Of a DNA stretch of 64,000 bases, positions 12,053-20,515 are shown piece after piece. The position numbers and the translations under genes are program-made. The stretch is from Salmonella bongori NCTC 12419. GTDB taxonomy: Bacteria > Pseudomonadota > Gammaproteobacteria > Enterobacterales > Enterobacteriaceae. The stretch is from contig NC_015761.1 in the NCBI RefSeq assembly GCF_000252995.1, positions 3,782,001-3,846,000 of the forward strand. The letters run 5' to 3'. Position 1 is the first letter of the stretch. Each line of letters begins with the position of its first letter. The notes beneath the pieces were generated by a model. It did no database searches and was not told the origin of the DNA. It saw nothing but the letters and a program-made list of their open reading frames with translations.

Positions 12053-12982
12053 ATGACGACGAAAAAAGCTGATTACATTTGGTTCAATGGCGAGATGGTG
12101 CGCTGGGAGGACGCGAAGGTTCACGTAATGTCTCATGCGCTGCACTACGGTACGTCAGTCTTTGAAGGGATTCGTTGTTACGACTCTCATAAAGGCCCGG
12201 TGGTGTTTCGCCATCGTGAGCATATGCAACGCCTGCACGACTCCGCCAAAATTTATCGTTTCCCGGTATCGCAGAGTATTGATGAGTTGATGGAAGCGTG
12301 TCGTGAGGTGATCCGTAAAAATAATCTGACCAGTGCCTACATCCGCCCGCTGGTGTTTGTGGGTGATGTCGGTATGGGGGTTAATCCGCCTCCGGGATAT
12401 ACCACTGACGTCATTATCGCCGCATTCCCATGGGGCGCTTACCTGGGCGCCGAAGCGCTGGAACAAGGGATTGATGCAATGGTTTCTTCCTGGAATCGTG
12501 CCGCGCCAAACACTATTCCAACCGCCGCCAAAGCGGGCGGTAACTATCTTTCTTCCCTGCTGGTGGGCAGCGAAGCGCGCCGTCACGGCTATCAGGAAGG
12601 TATCGCGCTGGATGTGAATGGTTATATCTCTGAAGGCGCAGGCGAAAACCTGTTTGAAGTAAAAGATGGTGTGCTGTTTACGCCGCCGTTTACCTCTTCC
12701 GCGCTGCCGGGAATTACTCGCGATGCGATCATCAAACTGGCGAAGGCGTTGGGAATCGAAGTACGCGAGCAGGTGCTGTCCCGTGAATCGCTGTATCTGG
12801 CTGATGAAGTGTTTATGTCCGGTACGGCGGCGGAAATCACCCCGGTACGTAGCGTTGATGGTATCCAGGTGGGTGAAGGCCGTTGTGGTCCTGTTACCAA
12901 GCGCATTCAACAAGCCTTCTTTGGTCTCTTCACTGGAGAAACCGAGGATAAATGGGGCTGGTTGGATCCGGTAAATTCATAA
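12053..12982 (+). CDS. ilvE: Branched-chain amino acid aminotransferase
   Basis: 309 residues, fold-type IV PLP aminotransferase, transferring amino groups between glutamate and the branched-chain 2-oxo acids as the last step in Ile, Val and Leu synthesis. The PLP lysine lies in TAAKAGGNYLSSL (about residue 160). Substrate-side residues occur in ALHYGTSVFEGIRCY. A GGAAG ribosome site lies 17 bases after ilvM. An ERIC element separates it from ilvD. Confidence 0.98.
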   Translation: MTTKKADYIWFNGEMVRWEDAKVHVMSHALHYGTSVFEGIRCYDSHKGPVVFRHREHMQRLHDSAKIYRFPVSQSIDELMEACREVIRKNNLTSAYIRPLVFVGDVGMGVNPPPGYTTDVIIAAFPWGAYLGAEALEQGIDAMVSSWNRAAPNTIPTAAKAGGNYLSSLLVGSEARRHGYQEGIALDVNGYISEGAGENLFEVKDGVLFTPPFTSSALPGITRDAIIKLAKALGIEVREQVLSRESLYLADEVFMSGTAAEITPVRSVDGIQVGEGRCGPVTKRIQQAFFGLFTGETEDKWGWLDPVNS

Positions 12983-12994
12983 TAAATAAAATTA

Positions 12995-13125
12995 ATATTT
13001 TCCTAAAATAATTTGCGTCACAGCAAGGCGGCAACGCAGCGAATCCCCAGGAGCTTACTGTAGTAAGTGACTGGGGTGAGTGAGGCAGCCAACGCACCTG
13101 TGGCGTGAAGTATGAAGGGAAAAGA
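12995..13125. repeat. ERIC element between ilvE and ilvD
   Basis: An ERIC/IRU element of about 127 bases. It contains GAATCCCCAGGAGCTTAC and GTAAGTGACTGGGGTGAGTG, the two central inverted arms used to define ERIC, flanked by AGCAAGGCGGCAACGCAG and GCAGCCAACGCACCTG. It fills the whole ilvE-ilvD gap and is transcribed inside the operon, where it can form a long hairpin and affect mRNA decay between the two genes. Confidence 0.92.
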
Positions 13126-13142
13126 TGGGGAGTAAATAAAGC

Positions 13143-14993
13143 ATGCCTAAATACCGTTCCGCCACCACCACTCATGGCCGCAATATGGCGGGCGCCCGCG
13201 CGCTGTGGCGCGCCACAGGAATGACCGATGCTGATTTTGGCAAACCGATTATCGCCGTGGTGAACTCGTTCACGCAGTTTGTTCCGGGCCACGTTCACCT
13301 GCGCGATCTTGGCAAGCTGGTGGCTGAACAGATTGAAGCCGCAGGCGGGGTCGCCAAAGAGTTCAATACGATTGCGGTGGATGACGGCATCGCGATGGGG
13401 CATGGTGGGATGCTTTATTCACTGCCGTCTCGCGAACTGATTGCCGACTCGGTTGAGTACATGGTGAATGCCCACTGCGCCGACGCGATGGTGTGTATCT
13501 CCAACTGCGACAAAATCACCCCAGGAATGTTGATGGCTTCCCTGCGTCTGAATATTCCGGTGATTTTTGTCTCCGGCGGGCCGATGGAAGCCGGGAAAAC
13601 CAAACTCTCCGACAAAATCATTAAACTGGATTTGGTTGATGCGATGATTCAGGGGGCGGATCCGACGGTTTCTGACGATCAAAGTCATCAGGTAGAACGT
13701 TCTGCCTGTCCGACCTGCGGCTCATGCTCGGGGATGTTTACTGCCAACTCAATGAACTGTTTAACCGAAGCGCTGGGTTTGTCACAGCCGGGCAACGGCT
13801 CGCTGCTGGCCACACACGCCGATCGCAAACAACTGTTCCTTAACGCTGGTAAGCGCATCGTTGAACTGACTAAACGCTACTACGAGCAGGACGATGAAAG
13901 CGCACTGCCGCGCAGTATTGCCAGTAAAGCCGCCTTTGAAAACGCCATGACGCTGGATATCGCCATGGGCGGTTCCACTAACACCGTTCTGCACCTGCTG
14001 GCAGCAGCGCAGGAAGCGGAGATCGATTTCACGATGAGTGATATCGACAGACTCTCCCGTAAAGTACCGCAGTTATGCAAAGTGGCACCGAGTACGCAGA
14101 AATACCATATGGAAGACGTCCACCGTGCGGGCGGCGTACTGGGCATTCTGGGGGAACTGGATCGTGCCGGGTTATTGAACCGCGACGTCAAAAATGTGCT
14201 GGGTTTGACGTTGCCGCAGACGCTGGAGCAATACGATATCACCGTTACACAGAATGAAGCGGTTAAGAACATGTTCCGCGCGGGCCCGGCAGGTATACGT
14301 ACGACCCAGGCGTTCTCGCAGGACTGCCGCTGGGATTCGCTGGATGACGATCGCAGTGAAGGCTGCATTCGTTCGCTGGAACACGCTTACAGCAAAGATG
14401 GTGGACTGGCGGTACTGTATGGCAACTTCGCCGAAAACGGCTGTATTGTAAAAACCGCAGGGGTGGATGACAGCATCCTCATATTCACCGGTCCGGCAAA
14501 AGTGTATGAAAGCCAGGATGAGGCGGTAGAAGCCATTCTCGGCGGTAAAGTCGTGGCGGGCGATGTGGTTGTTATTCGCTACGAAGGGCCAAAAGGCGGA
14601 CCAGGGATGCAGGAGATGCTCTATCCCACTACCTTCCTGAAATCTATGGGCCTTGGCAAAGCCTGCGCGCTGATAACAGACGGTCGATTCTCCGGCGGTA
14701 CATCCGGCCTCTCCATTGGTCACGTTTCGCCGGAAGCCGCCAGCGGCGGCAATATCGCGATTATCGAGGATGGCGACATGATTGCAATCGACATTCCGAA
14801 GCGCAGTATTCAACTGAAGCTGAGTGATCAAGAAATTGCGGCGCGCCGCGAAGCGCAGGAGGCGCGTGGCGACAAAGCCTGGACGCCGAAAGATCGCCAG
14901 CGGCAGGTGTCGTTTGCCCTGCGCGCCTACGCCAGTCTGGCGACCAGTGCTGATAAAGGCGCGGTGCGCGATAAATCGAAACTGGGAGGCTGA
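13143..14993 (+). CDS. ilvD: Dihydroxy-acid dehydratase
   Basis: 616 residues. Dehydrates dihydroxy-isovalerate or -methylvalerate to the 2-oxo acids. Iron-sulfur ligands are seen in SNCDKITPGM (about residues 121-130) and in the Cys-rich CPTCGSCSGMF (about 192-202). The C-terminal signature DGRFSGGTSGLSIGHVSPEA is present. The cluster is oxygen- and NO-sensitive in the E. coli enzyme. The ATG follows GATGGGGAGTAAATAAAGC; the stop overlaps the region of the ilvA start. Confidence 0.98.
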   Translation: MPKYRSATTTHGRNMAGARALWRATGMTDADFGKPIIAVVNSFTQFVPGHVHLRDLGKLVAEQIEAAGGVAKEFNTIAVDDGIAMGHGGMLYSLPSRELIADSVEYMVNAHCADAMVCISNCDKITPGMLMASLRLNIPVIFVSGGPMEAGKTKLSDKIIKLDLVDAMIQGADPTVSDDQSHQVERSACPTCGSCSGMFTANSMNCLTEALGLSQPGNGSLLATHADRKQLFLNAGKRIVELTKRYYEQDDESALPRSIASKAAFENAMTLDIAMGGSTNTVLHLLAAAQEAEIDFTMSDIDRLSRKVPQLCKVAPSTQKYHMEDVHRAGGVLGILGELDRAGLLNRDVKNVLGLTLPQTLEQYDITVTQNEAVKNMFRAGPAGIRTTQAFSQDCRWDSLDDDRSEGCIRSLEHAYSKDGGLAVLYGNFAENGCIVKTAGVDDSILIFTGPAKVYESQDEAVEAILGGKVVAGDVVVIRYEGPKGGPGMQEMLYPTTFLKSMGLGKACALITDGRFSGGTSGLSIGHVSPEAASGGNIAIIEDGDMIAIDIPKRSIQLKLSDQEIAARREAQEARGDKAWTPKDRQRQVSFALRAYASLATSADKGAVRDKSKLGG

Positions 14994-14995
14994 TG

Positions 14996-16540
14996 ATGGC
15001 GGAATCTCAACCTCTATCCGCCGCGCCGGAGGGCGCGGAGTATCTGCGCGCGGTGTTACGCGCACCGGTCTATGAAGCAGCGCAGGTAACGCCGCTACAA
15101 AAAATGGAAAAACTCTCGTCGCGCCTCGACAACGTCATTCTCGTTAAACGCGAGGACAGGCAACCGGTTCACAGCTTTAAGCTCCGTGGCGCTTACGCCA
15201 TGATGGCGGGCTTAACTGAAGAACAAAAAGCCCACGGCGTGATTACCGCCTCAGCGGGGAATCATGCGCAGGGCGTGGCGTTCTCGTCGGCAAGGCTGGG
15301 CGTTAAATCGCTGATTGTAATGCCAAAGGCAACGGCAGATATCAAAGTTGATGCAGTTCGCGGCTTTGGTGGTGAAGTGCTGTTACACGGCGCTAACTTT
15401 GATGAAGCGAAAGCGAAAGCCATTGAGCTGGCGCAACAGCAAGGCTTTACCTGGGTTCCGCCGTTTGATCACCCCATGGTAATTGCCGGACAAGGTACGC
15501 TCGCGCTGGAACTGCTTCAGCAGGATTCACATCTCGATCGTGTTTTTGTGCCAGTCGGCGGCGGTGGGCTGGCGGCGGGCGTGGCGGTGCTGATCAAACA
15601 ATTAATGCCACAAATTAAAGTGATCGCCGTCGAAGCGGAAGATTCCGCCTGTCTGAAAGCCGCGCTGGTCGCTGGTCATCCGGTGGATCTGCCGCGTGTA
15701 GGACTGTTTGCTGAGGGCGTAGCGGTAAAACGCATTGGCGATGAAACGTTCCGGCTGTGTCAGGAATATCTTGACGATATTGTCACTGTTGATAGCGACG
15801 CTATCTGTGCGGCAATGAAAGATCTGTTCGAAGATGTGCGCGCTGTGGCGGAACCTTCCGGCGCGTTGGCGTTGGCGGGGATGAAAAAATACATCGCCCA
15901 GCACAACCTGCGTGGCGAACGGCTGGCGCATGTGCTTTCCGGAGCCAATGTTAACTTTCATGGTTTGCGCTATGTGTCTGAACGCTGTGAACTGGGGGAA
16001 CAGCGTGAAGCTCTGCTGGCTGTAACCATTCCGGAAGAAAAGGGCAGCTTCCTGAAGTTCTGTCAGCTGCTCGGCGGGCGTATGGTCACGGAGTTTAACT
16101 ACCGTTTTGCTGACGCGAAAAATGCCTGTATTTTTGTCGGCGTTCGCGTCAGTCAGGGGCTGGAGGAGCGAAAAGAGATCATTACCCAACTGCGCGACGG
16201 GGGATATAGTGTAGTGGATCTTTCTGATGACGAAATGGCGAAGTTACATGTGCGCTATATGGTTGGCGGGCGTCCCTCCAAGCCGCTTCAGGAACGTCTC
16301 TATAGCTTTGAGTTTCCGGAGTCTCCGGGCGCCTTGCTGAAATTTTTGCATACGCTTGGCACGCGCTGGAATATTTCTTTGTTCCACTATCGCAGCCACG
16401 GTACCGACTATGGCCGCGTGCTGGCAGCATTTGAGTTGGGCGATCATGAACCGGATTTCGAAACCCGACTGCATGAACTGGGTTATGAATGCCATAATGA
16501 AAGTAATAACCCGGCATTCCGGTTTTTCCTCGCGGGCTAA
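14996..16540 (+). CDS. ilvA: Threonine deaminase (threonine ammonia-lyase), biosynthetic
   Basis: 514 residues. PLP enzyme converting threonine to 2-oxobutyrate, the committed step of isoleucine synthesis. The PLP lysine is K62 in HSFKLRGA; the glycine-rich phosphate cup is VGGGGLAAG. Two C-terminal ACT-like regulatory domains (about residues 325-500) bind Ile and Val. I prefer the ATG at 14996 over the ATG at 14993, because GGGAGG (14984-14989) is better spaced for it. This is the last gene of the ilvGMEDA operon. Confidence 0.97.
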   Translation: MAESQPLSAAPEGAEYLRAVLRAPVYEAAQVTPLQKMEKLSSRLDNVILVKREDRQPVHSFKLRGAYAMMAGLTEEQKAHGVITASAGNHAQGVAFSSARLGVKSLIVMPKATADIKVDAVRGFGGEVLLHGANFDEAKAKAIELAQQQGFTWVPPFDHPMVIAGQGTLALELLQQDSHLDRVFVPVGGGGLAAGVAVLIKQLMPQIKVIAVEAEDSACLKAALVAGHPVDLPRVGLFAEGVAVKRIGDETFRLCQEYLDDIVTVDSDAICAAMKDLFEDVRAVAEPSGALALAGMKKYIAQHNLRGERLAHVLSGANVNFHGLRYVSERCELGEQREALLAVTIPEEKGSFLKFCQLLGGRMVTEFNYRFADAKNACIFVGVRVSQGLEERKEIITQLRDGGYSVVDLSDDEMAKLHVRYMVGGRPSKPLQERLYSFEFPESPGALLKFLHTLGTRWNISLFHYRSHGTDYGRVLAAFELGDHEPDFETRLHELGYECHNESNNPAFRFFLAG

Positions 16541-16547
16541 GGAAAGG

Positions 16548-16621
16548 TGCCAGATGGCGCTTCGCTTATCAGGCCTACTCGTCTCGTTGGCTGGATAAGG
16601 CATTCACGCCGCCATCCGGCG
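16548..16621. repeat. BIME (paired REP elements) after ilvA
   Basis: Two REP-like units in opposite orientation: CAGATGGCGCTTCGCTTATC and, inverted, GGATAAGGCATTCACGCCGC followed by CATCCGGC. They lie between the convergent ilvA and ilvY genes. Such elements bind gyrase or IHF and stabilise mRNA 3' ends. No separate T-run terminator is visible. Confidence 0.88.
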
Positions 16622-17512
16622 TTAGTGGCCGGGCAGTAAGTTCCAGAACGCATCGATCAGCGGCTCATGCAGCCGCTTTTTTTGTGCGCACACGCCCAGT
16701 TCAAACGGCGTTTTCTCATCACTACGCTCTAAAATCATCACGCGATTACGTACTGGCTCCGGACTGTTTTCCAGTACAACCTCCGGAATTAAAGCCACAC
16801 CACAGCCCAATGCGACCATTGATACCATCGCCTCATGACCGCCCACCGTGGCGTAAATCGATGGATTACTGATTTTATGGCGGCGGAACCACAGCTCGAT
16901 GCGGCGGCGCACTGGCCCCTGATCGGCCATGATAAACGGCACCGCTGACCAGTCAGGTTTCTCCTCCGACACCTGGCTACGCACCGGACAGGGCAGGGCC
17001 GGGGCGATCAGCACAACAGCCAGATTTTCCAGCATCGAAAACGCCACTGCGCCCGGCAGCGTTTCTGGTTTGCCGGCGATTGCCAGGTCCGCTTCTCCCG
17101 TCACCACCTTTTCCATCGCATCGGCAGCGTCTCCGGTCGTCAATTTGATCTCAACGGAAGGGTGTTCAGCGCGAAAGCGGTCGAGGATCGGCGGCAAATG
17201 GCTGTAAGCCGCCGTCACCGAACAAAAAATATGTAGTTCACCGGAGAGCGACGGTCCCTGCTGGTCGAGCGTATGGCGCAACTGTTGGTACTGCAATAAC
17301 GTCTGCTGAGCAAACACCCGCAGTTCCTCTCCAGCCTCCGTTAACGTTACGGTACGGTTATCGCGCACAAACAGCGGCTGACCGAGATCTTCTTCCAGGC
17401 GCTGAATCTGCCGGGAGAGCGTAGAGGGACTGACATGCATCGCTCGCGCGCTGCGGCCAAAATGTCGGCTTTCCGCCAGATGCAGGAAGGTTTTCAGATC
17501 GCGTAAATCCAC
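16622..17512 (-). CDS. ilvY: IlvY, LysR-type activator of ilvC
   Basis: 296 residues from a GTG start at 17512, preceded by GGAG at eight bases. An upstream in-frame ATG would add 23 residues that are not part of the family. N-terminal helix-turn-helix (SRHFGRSARAMHVSPSTLSR, about residues 15-34) and an effector domain that binds acetolactate or acetohydroxybutyrate. It activates ilvC transcription by relaxing bent operator DNA and represses itself. Confidence 0.95.
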   Translation of the reverse strand: MDLRDLKTFLHLAESRHFGRSARAMHVSPSTLSRQIQRLEEDLGQPLFVRDNRTVTLTEAGEELRVFAQQTLLQYQQLRHTLDQQGPSLSGELHIFCSVTAAYSHLPPILDRFRAEHPSVEIKLTTGDAADAMEKVVTGEADLAIAGKPETLPGAVAFSMLENLAVVLIAPALPCPVRSQVSEEKPDWSAVPFIMADQGPVRRRIELWFRRHKISNPSIYATVGGHEAMVSMVALGCGVALIPEVVLENSPEPVRNRVMILERSDEKTPFELGVCAQKKRLHEPLIDAFWNLLPGH

Positions 17513-17668
17513 AGACAGGCCTCCGTTTTTTAATGTTGCATAAACCGCAACGTAACGTTGTGAATATATCAATTTCCGCAATAAATTTCCTGCTGTAATG
17601 TGGGTTCATTCTCGCTCAACAGCGAACCATACAATAAGCAACACAACATCACGGTTACGGAGTTCACT
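17513..17668. promoter_or_regulatory. ilvY-ilvC divergent control region with IlvY operators
   Basis: This 156-base interval serves two divergent genes. LysR-type dyads are visible: TTGCATAAACCGCAA (TTGC-N7-GCAA), next to AACGTAACGTT, and a second partial dyad around TTGTGAATATATCAATTTCCGCAA. In the established E. coli system two tandem operators lie here and overlap both promoters. The exact -35/-10 pairs are not clear by eye. Confidence 0.7.
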
Positions 17669-19144
17669 ATGGCTAACTACTTCAACACACTGAACTTGCG
17701 CCAGCAGCTGGCACAGTTGGGGAAATGTCGCTTTATGGGGCGCGACGAATTCGCCGATGGTGCAAGCTACCTGCAGGGTAAAAAAGTCGTCATCGTTGGC
17801 TGTGGTGCGCAGGGGCTGAACCAGGGGCTGAATATGCGTGACTCCGGTCTGGATATCTCTTACGCCCTGCGTAAAGAGGCTATTGCCGAGAAGCGCGCCT
17901 CCTGGCGTAAAGCGACCGAAAACGGCTTTAAAGTAGGCGCTTATGAGGAGCTGATCCCGCAGGCGGACCTGGTGGTTAACCTGACGCCGGACAAACAACA
18001 CTCTGACGTAGTGCGTGCTGTACAGCCACTGATGAAAGACGGCGCGGCGCTGGGCTACTCCCACGGCTTTAATATTGTGGAAGTGGGTGAGCAGATCCGT
18101 AAAGACATCACCGTGGTGATGGTAGCGCCGAAGTGCCCGGGTACCGAAGTGCGTGAAGAGTACAAGCGCGGTTTCGGCGTACCGACGCTGATCGCCGTTC
18201 ACCCGGAAAACGATCCGAAAGGCGAAGGCATGGCCATTGCCAAAGCCTGGGCGGCGGCGACTGGCGGTCATCGTGCGGGCGTGCTGGAGTCCTCTTTCGT
18301 GGCGGAGGTAAAATCCGACCTGATGGGCGAGCAGACCATTCTGTGCGGCATGTTGCAGGCGGGTTCTCTGCTGTGCTTCGACAAGCTGGTAGAAGAAGGT
18401 ACTGACCCGGCTTACGCGGAAAAACTGATTCAGTTCGGCTGGGAAACCATCACCGAAGCGCTGAAACAGGGCGGCATTACCCTGATGATGGACCGTTTGT
18501 CCAACCCGGCGAAACTGCGCGCTTACGCGTTGTCCGAGCAGTTGAAAGCGATCATGGCACCGTTGTTCCAGAAACATATGGACGACATCATCTCCGGCGA
18601 GTTCTCCTCCGGTATGATGGCGGACTGGGCGAACGATGATAAGAAACTGCTGACCTGGCGTGAAGAAACAGGTAAAACCGCGTTCGAAACCGCGCCGCAG
18701 TATGAAGGTAAAATCGGCGAGCAGGAGTATTTCGATAAAGGCGTGCTGATGATCGCGATGGTAAAAGCGGGCGTTGAGCTGGCGTTCGAAACGATGGTCG
18801 ATTCCGGCATCATCGAAGAGTCTGCCTATTACGAATCATTGCACGAGCTGCCGCTGATCGCCAACACCATTGCCCGTAAGCGTTTGTACGAAATGAACGT
18901 GGTGATCTCCGATACCGCAGAATACGGTAACTATCTGTTCTCTTATGCCTGTGTTCCGCTGTTAAAACCGTTTATGGCGGAGCTTCAGCCTGGCGATCTG
19001 GGTAAAGCGATTCCGGAAGGCGCGGTCGACAACGCGCAGTTACGCGACGTGAACGATGCGATTCGCGGTCACGCGATTGAACAAGTAGGTAAGAAACTGC
19101 GCGGGTATATGACGGATATGAAGCGTATTGCCGTCGCTGGCTAA
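17669..19144 (+). CDS. ilvC: Ketol-acid reductoisomerase, class II (long form)
   Basis: 491 residues. Isomerises and reduces acetohydroxyacids with NADPH and Mg2+. The Rossmann motif GCGAQGLNQGLNMRDSG is near residues 44-60. The duplicated C-terminal knotted domain makes it the long class II form typical of enterobacteria. Start: the ATG at 17669 after CGGAG; an earlier in-frame ATG lies in the operator region and is rejected. Induced by IlvY plus substrate. Confidence 0.98.
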   Translation: MANYFNTLNLRQQLAQLGKCRFMGRDEFADGASYLQGKKVVIVGCGAQGLNQGLNMRDSGLDISYALRKEAIAEKRASWRKATENGFKVGAYEELIPQADLVVNLTPDKQHSDVVRAVQPLMKDGAALGYSHGFNIVEVGEQIRKDITVVMVAPKCPGTEVREEYKRGFGVPTLIAVHPENDPKGEGMAIAKAWAAATGGHRAGVLESSFVAEVKSDLMGEQTILCGMLQAGSLLCFDKLVEEGTDPAYAEKLIQFGWETITEALKQGGITLMMDRLSNPAKLRAYALSEQLKAIMAPLFQKHMDDIISGEFSSGMMADWANDDKKLLTWREETGKTAFETAPQYEGKIGEQEYFDKGVLMIAMVKAGVELAFETMVDSGIIEESAYYESLHELPLIANTIARKRLYEMNVVISDTAEYGNYLFSYACVPLLKPFMAELQPGDLGKAIPEGAVDNAQLRDVNDAIRGHAIEQVGKKLRGYMTDMKRIAVAG

Positions 19145-19275
19145 TTCCCCGTCGTCTTTCAACTTGCAGATGCGTTGGCTACGTTCGTACACCCCAGTCA
19201 CATCGTTATCTATGTTCCTGGGGCTGTACTCACTTGCCGCCTTCCTGCAAGCTGAAATCCTTAAGGGAAGGCTTG
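19144..19275. repeat. ERIC element between ilvC and ppiC
   Basis: Read on the minus strand, the order is CAAGCTTGAAAT-type start, AGGAAGGCGGCAAGTGAGTA, CAGCCCCAGGAACATAGATA, GTGACTGGGGTGTACG, GTAGCCAACGCATCTGCAAG. This matches the ERIC core, with a diverged centre. It lies at the convergent ends of ilvC and ppiC and touches the ilvC stop codon. Confidence 0.87.
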
Positions 19276-19310
19276 AGATAAAAAAACCAGTGCAATGAGA
19301 CACCGTTTTT

Positions 19311-19592
19311 TTAATTTCGGTACAACACCTTAATAATGTGGTAACCGAACTGGGTATGCAGCGGGCCGGTTGGCTCCAGTACCGGGCAAGAGAAGACCAC
19401 TTTATCGAATGCCGGAACCATCTGGCCCTGACGAAACTCACCTAAATGACCGCCTTTTTTACCGGACGGGCAGATAGAGTGCTTCTTCGCCAGCTTCTCA
19501 AAATCGCCGCCGTTCTTAATTTGTTCCAGAAGCTCTAAAGCCAGTTTCTCTTCTTTTACAAGGATATGCAGTGCTGCTGCCGTTTTTGCCAT
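19311..19592 (-). CDS. ppiC: Parvulin-type peptidyl-prolyl isomerase C
   Basis: A 93-residue single-domain cytoplasmic parvulin. Characteristic segments: HILVKEEK at the N-terminus, ICPSGKKGGHLGEF in the middle and FGYHIIKVLYRN at the C-terminus. An upstream in-frame ATG at 19613 would add seven residues; the family start is MAKTAAALHI. It diverges from the accessory islet gene to its right. Confidence 0.95.
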   Translation of the reverse strand: MAKTAAALHILVKEEKLALELLEQIKNGGDFEKLAKKHSICPSGKKGGHLGEFRQGQMVPAFDKVVFSCPVLEPTGPLHTQFGYHIIKVLYRN

Positions 19593-19785
19593 TATTTCGT
19601 TCTCACTTCGCAAAGATTGGCCGTCACTTTATCACTCCTTGAGCCGTCAGACATATACTCTTCGCCATTACAGGACAGATGTCTCGCCTGATTTAACGAA
19701 CCGGGAGATAAGCAGCATATTTACCGGGCGTATTTCGGTTATGCGGGACGGCGGTCCTGTCCTTTCTGATAAGGGACGAGATACC

Positions 19786-20487
19786 ATGAATATACTGAGA
19801 AACGCAGAATTTCCAGACGACTGGCTTTTAGGGCTACGCCAGGTAGTCCGGGACCCCGCGCTGTATGAATTACTTAAATACTGTCCGCTGGAAATCATGC
19901 AGTGCTGGCGATTTGACAATATTCCCCGCAGCACTCTTATCTGCCGGCAAGGGGAAATATGTCAGCAATTTTCGCTCATCGTGGCCGGTGAAGTAGATGT
20001 TTTTTACGAGGCTGAAGATGGGCGTCGTTATCGGCAGGCGCGTTATGGCAAAGGTGACATGCTGGGTGAACTGGAGATATTTGAGTCGCGGCATTACATC
20101 TGTTCTGTCGTCGCCGTCGACAATGTACAGCTGCTCAGCCTGTCGCAGGCACATTTTTGCCGTTGGCTGACGCTGGATAACCATTTTAATCAGCGGATGC
20201 TGCGGTTTTTCAGTCAACAGTATTACCAGTTGTCGAAAAAGGCCAGCAGCGACAATTTGTACTCGCTGCATCAACGTGTATGCCAGGCATTATGGCAGCG
20301 TTTTCAACAATATGAATCGACCTCTATTTTGCTTAATAAACAAAATCTTGGTCAGGAGTTTGCGGCGACGACGCGCAGTATCAACCGGATACTGCACGAT
20401 CTGAAATCACTGAACATTATCGATACCGACGGTGAGCGAATCATTTTGCTGGCTCCTGAAAAACTACAACAGGAGGCGGAAATCTGA
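19786..20487 (+). CDS. Crp/Fnr-superfamily regulator, first gene of the nucleoside islet
   Basis: 233 residues from the ATG at 19786, preceded by AAGGGA; an in-frame extension to 19639 is possible but lacks a clear ribosome site. Cyclic-nucleotide-binding-type beta-roll at about residues 35-125 and winged helix at about 170-225 (NLGQEFAATTRSINRILHDL). At the phosphate cassette it reads GELEIFESRHYICS, without the Arg-Ser pair that CRP uses to hold cAMP, so cAMP sensing is unlikely. General style recalls YeiL, which sits beside nucleoside genes in E. coli. Ends 28 bases before the phosphorylase gene; very likely the local regulator of the two genes that follow. Not in E. coli K-12 at this site. 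Confidence 0.8.
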   Translation: MNILRNAEFPDDWLLGLRQVVRDPALYELLKYCPLEIMQCWRFDNIPRSTLICRQGEICQQFSLIVAGEVDVFYEAEDGRRYRQARYGKGDMLGELEIFESRHYICSVVAVDNVQLLSLSQAHFCRWLTLDNHFNQRMLRFFSQQYYQLSKKASSDNLYSLHQRVCQALWQRFQQYESTSILLNKQNLGQEFAATTRSINRILHDLKSLNIIDTDGERIILLAPEKLQQEAEI

Positions 20488-20515
20488 ACCTCGCAAAACA
20501 GTAAGGAGACGGGAG

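Noticed and set aside
12155..12913. 252-codon minus-strand frame opposite ilvE, and similar frames opposite ilvD, ilvC, ilvA and rho
   Set aside because: Codon-bias shadows of strongly expressed genes; composition is His/Arg/Gln-rich and no family is recognisable.
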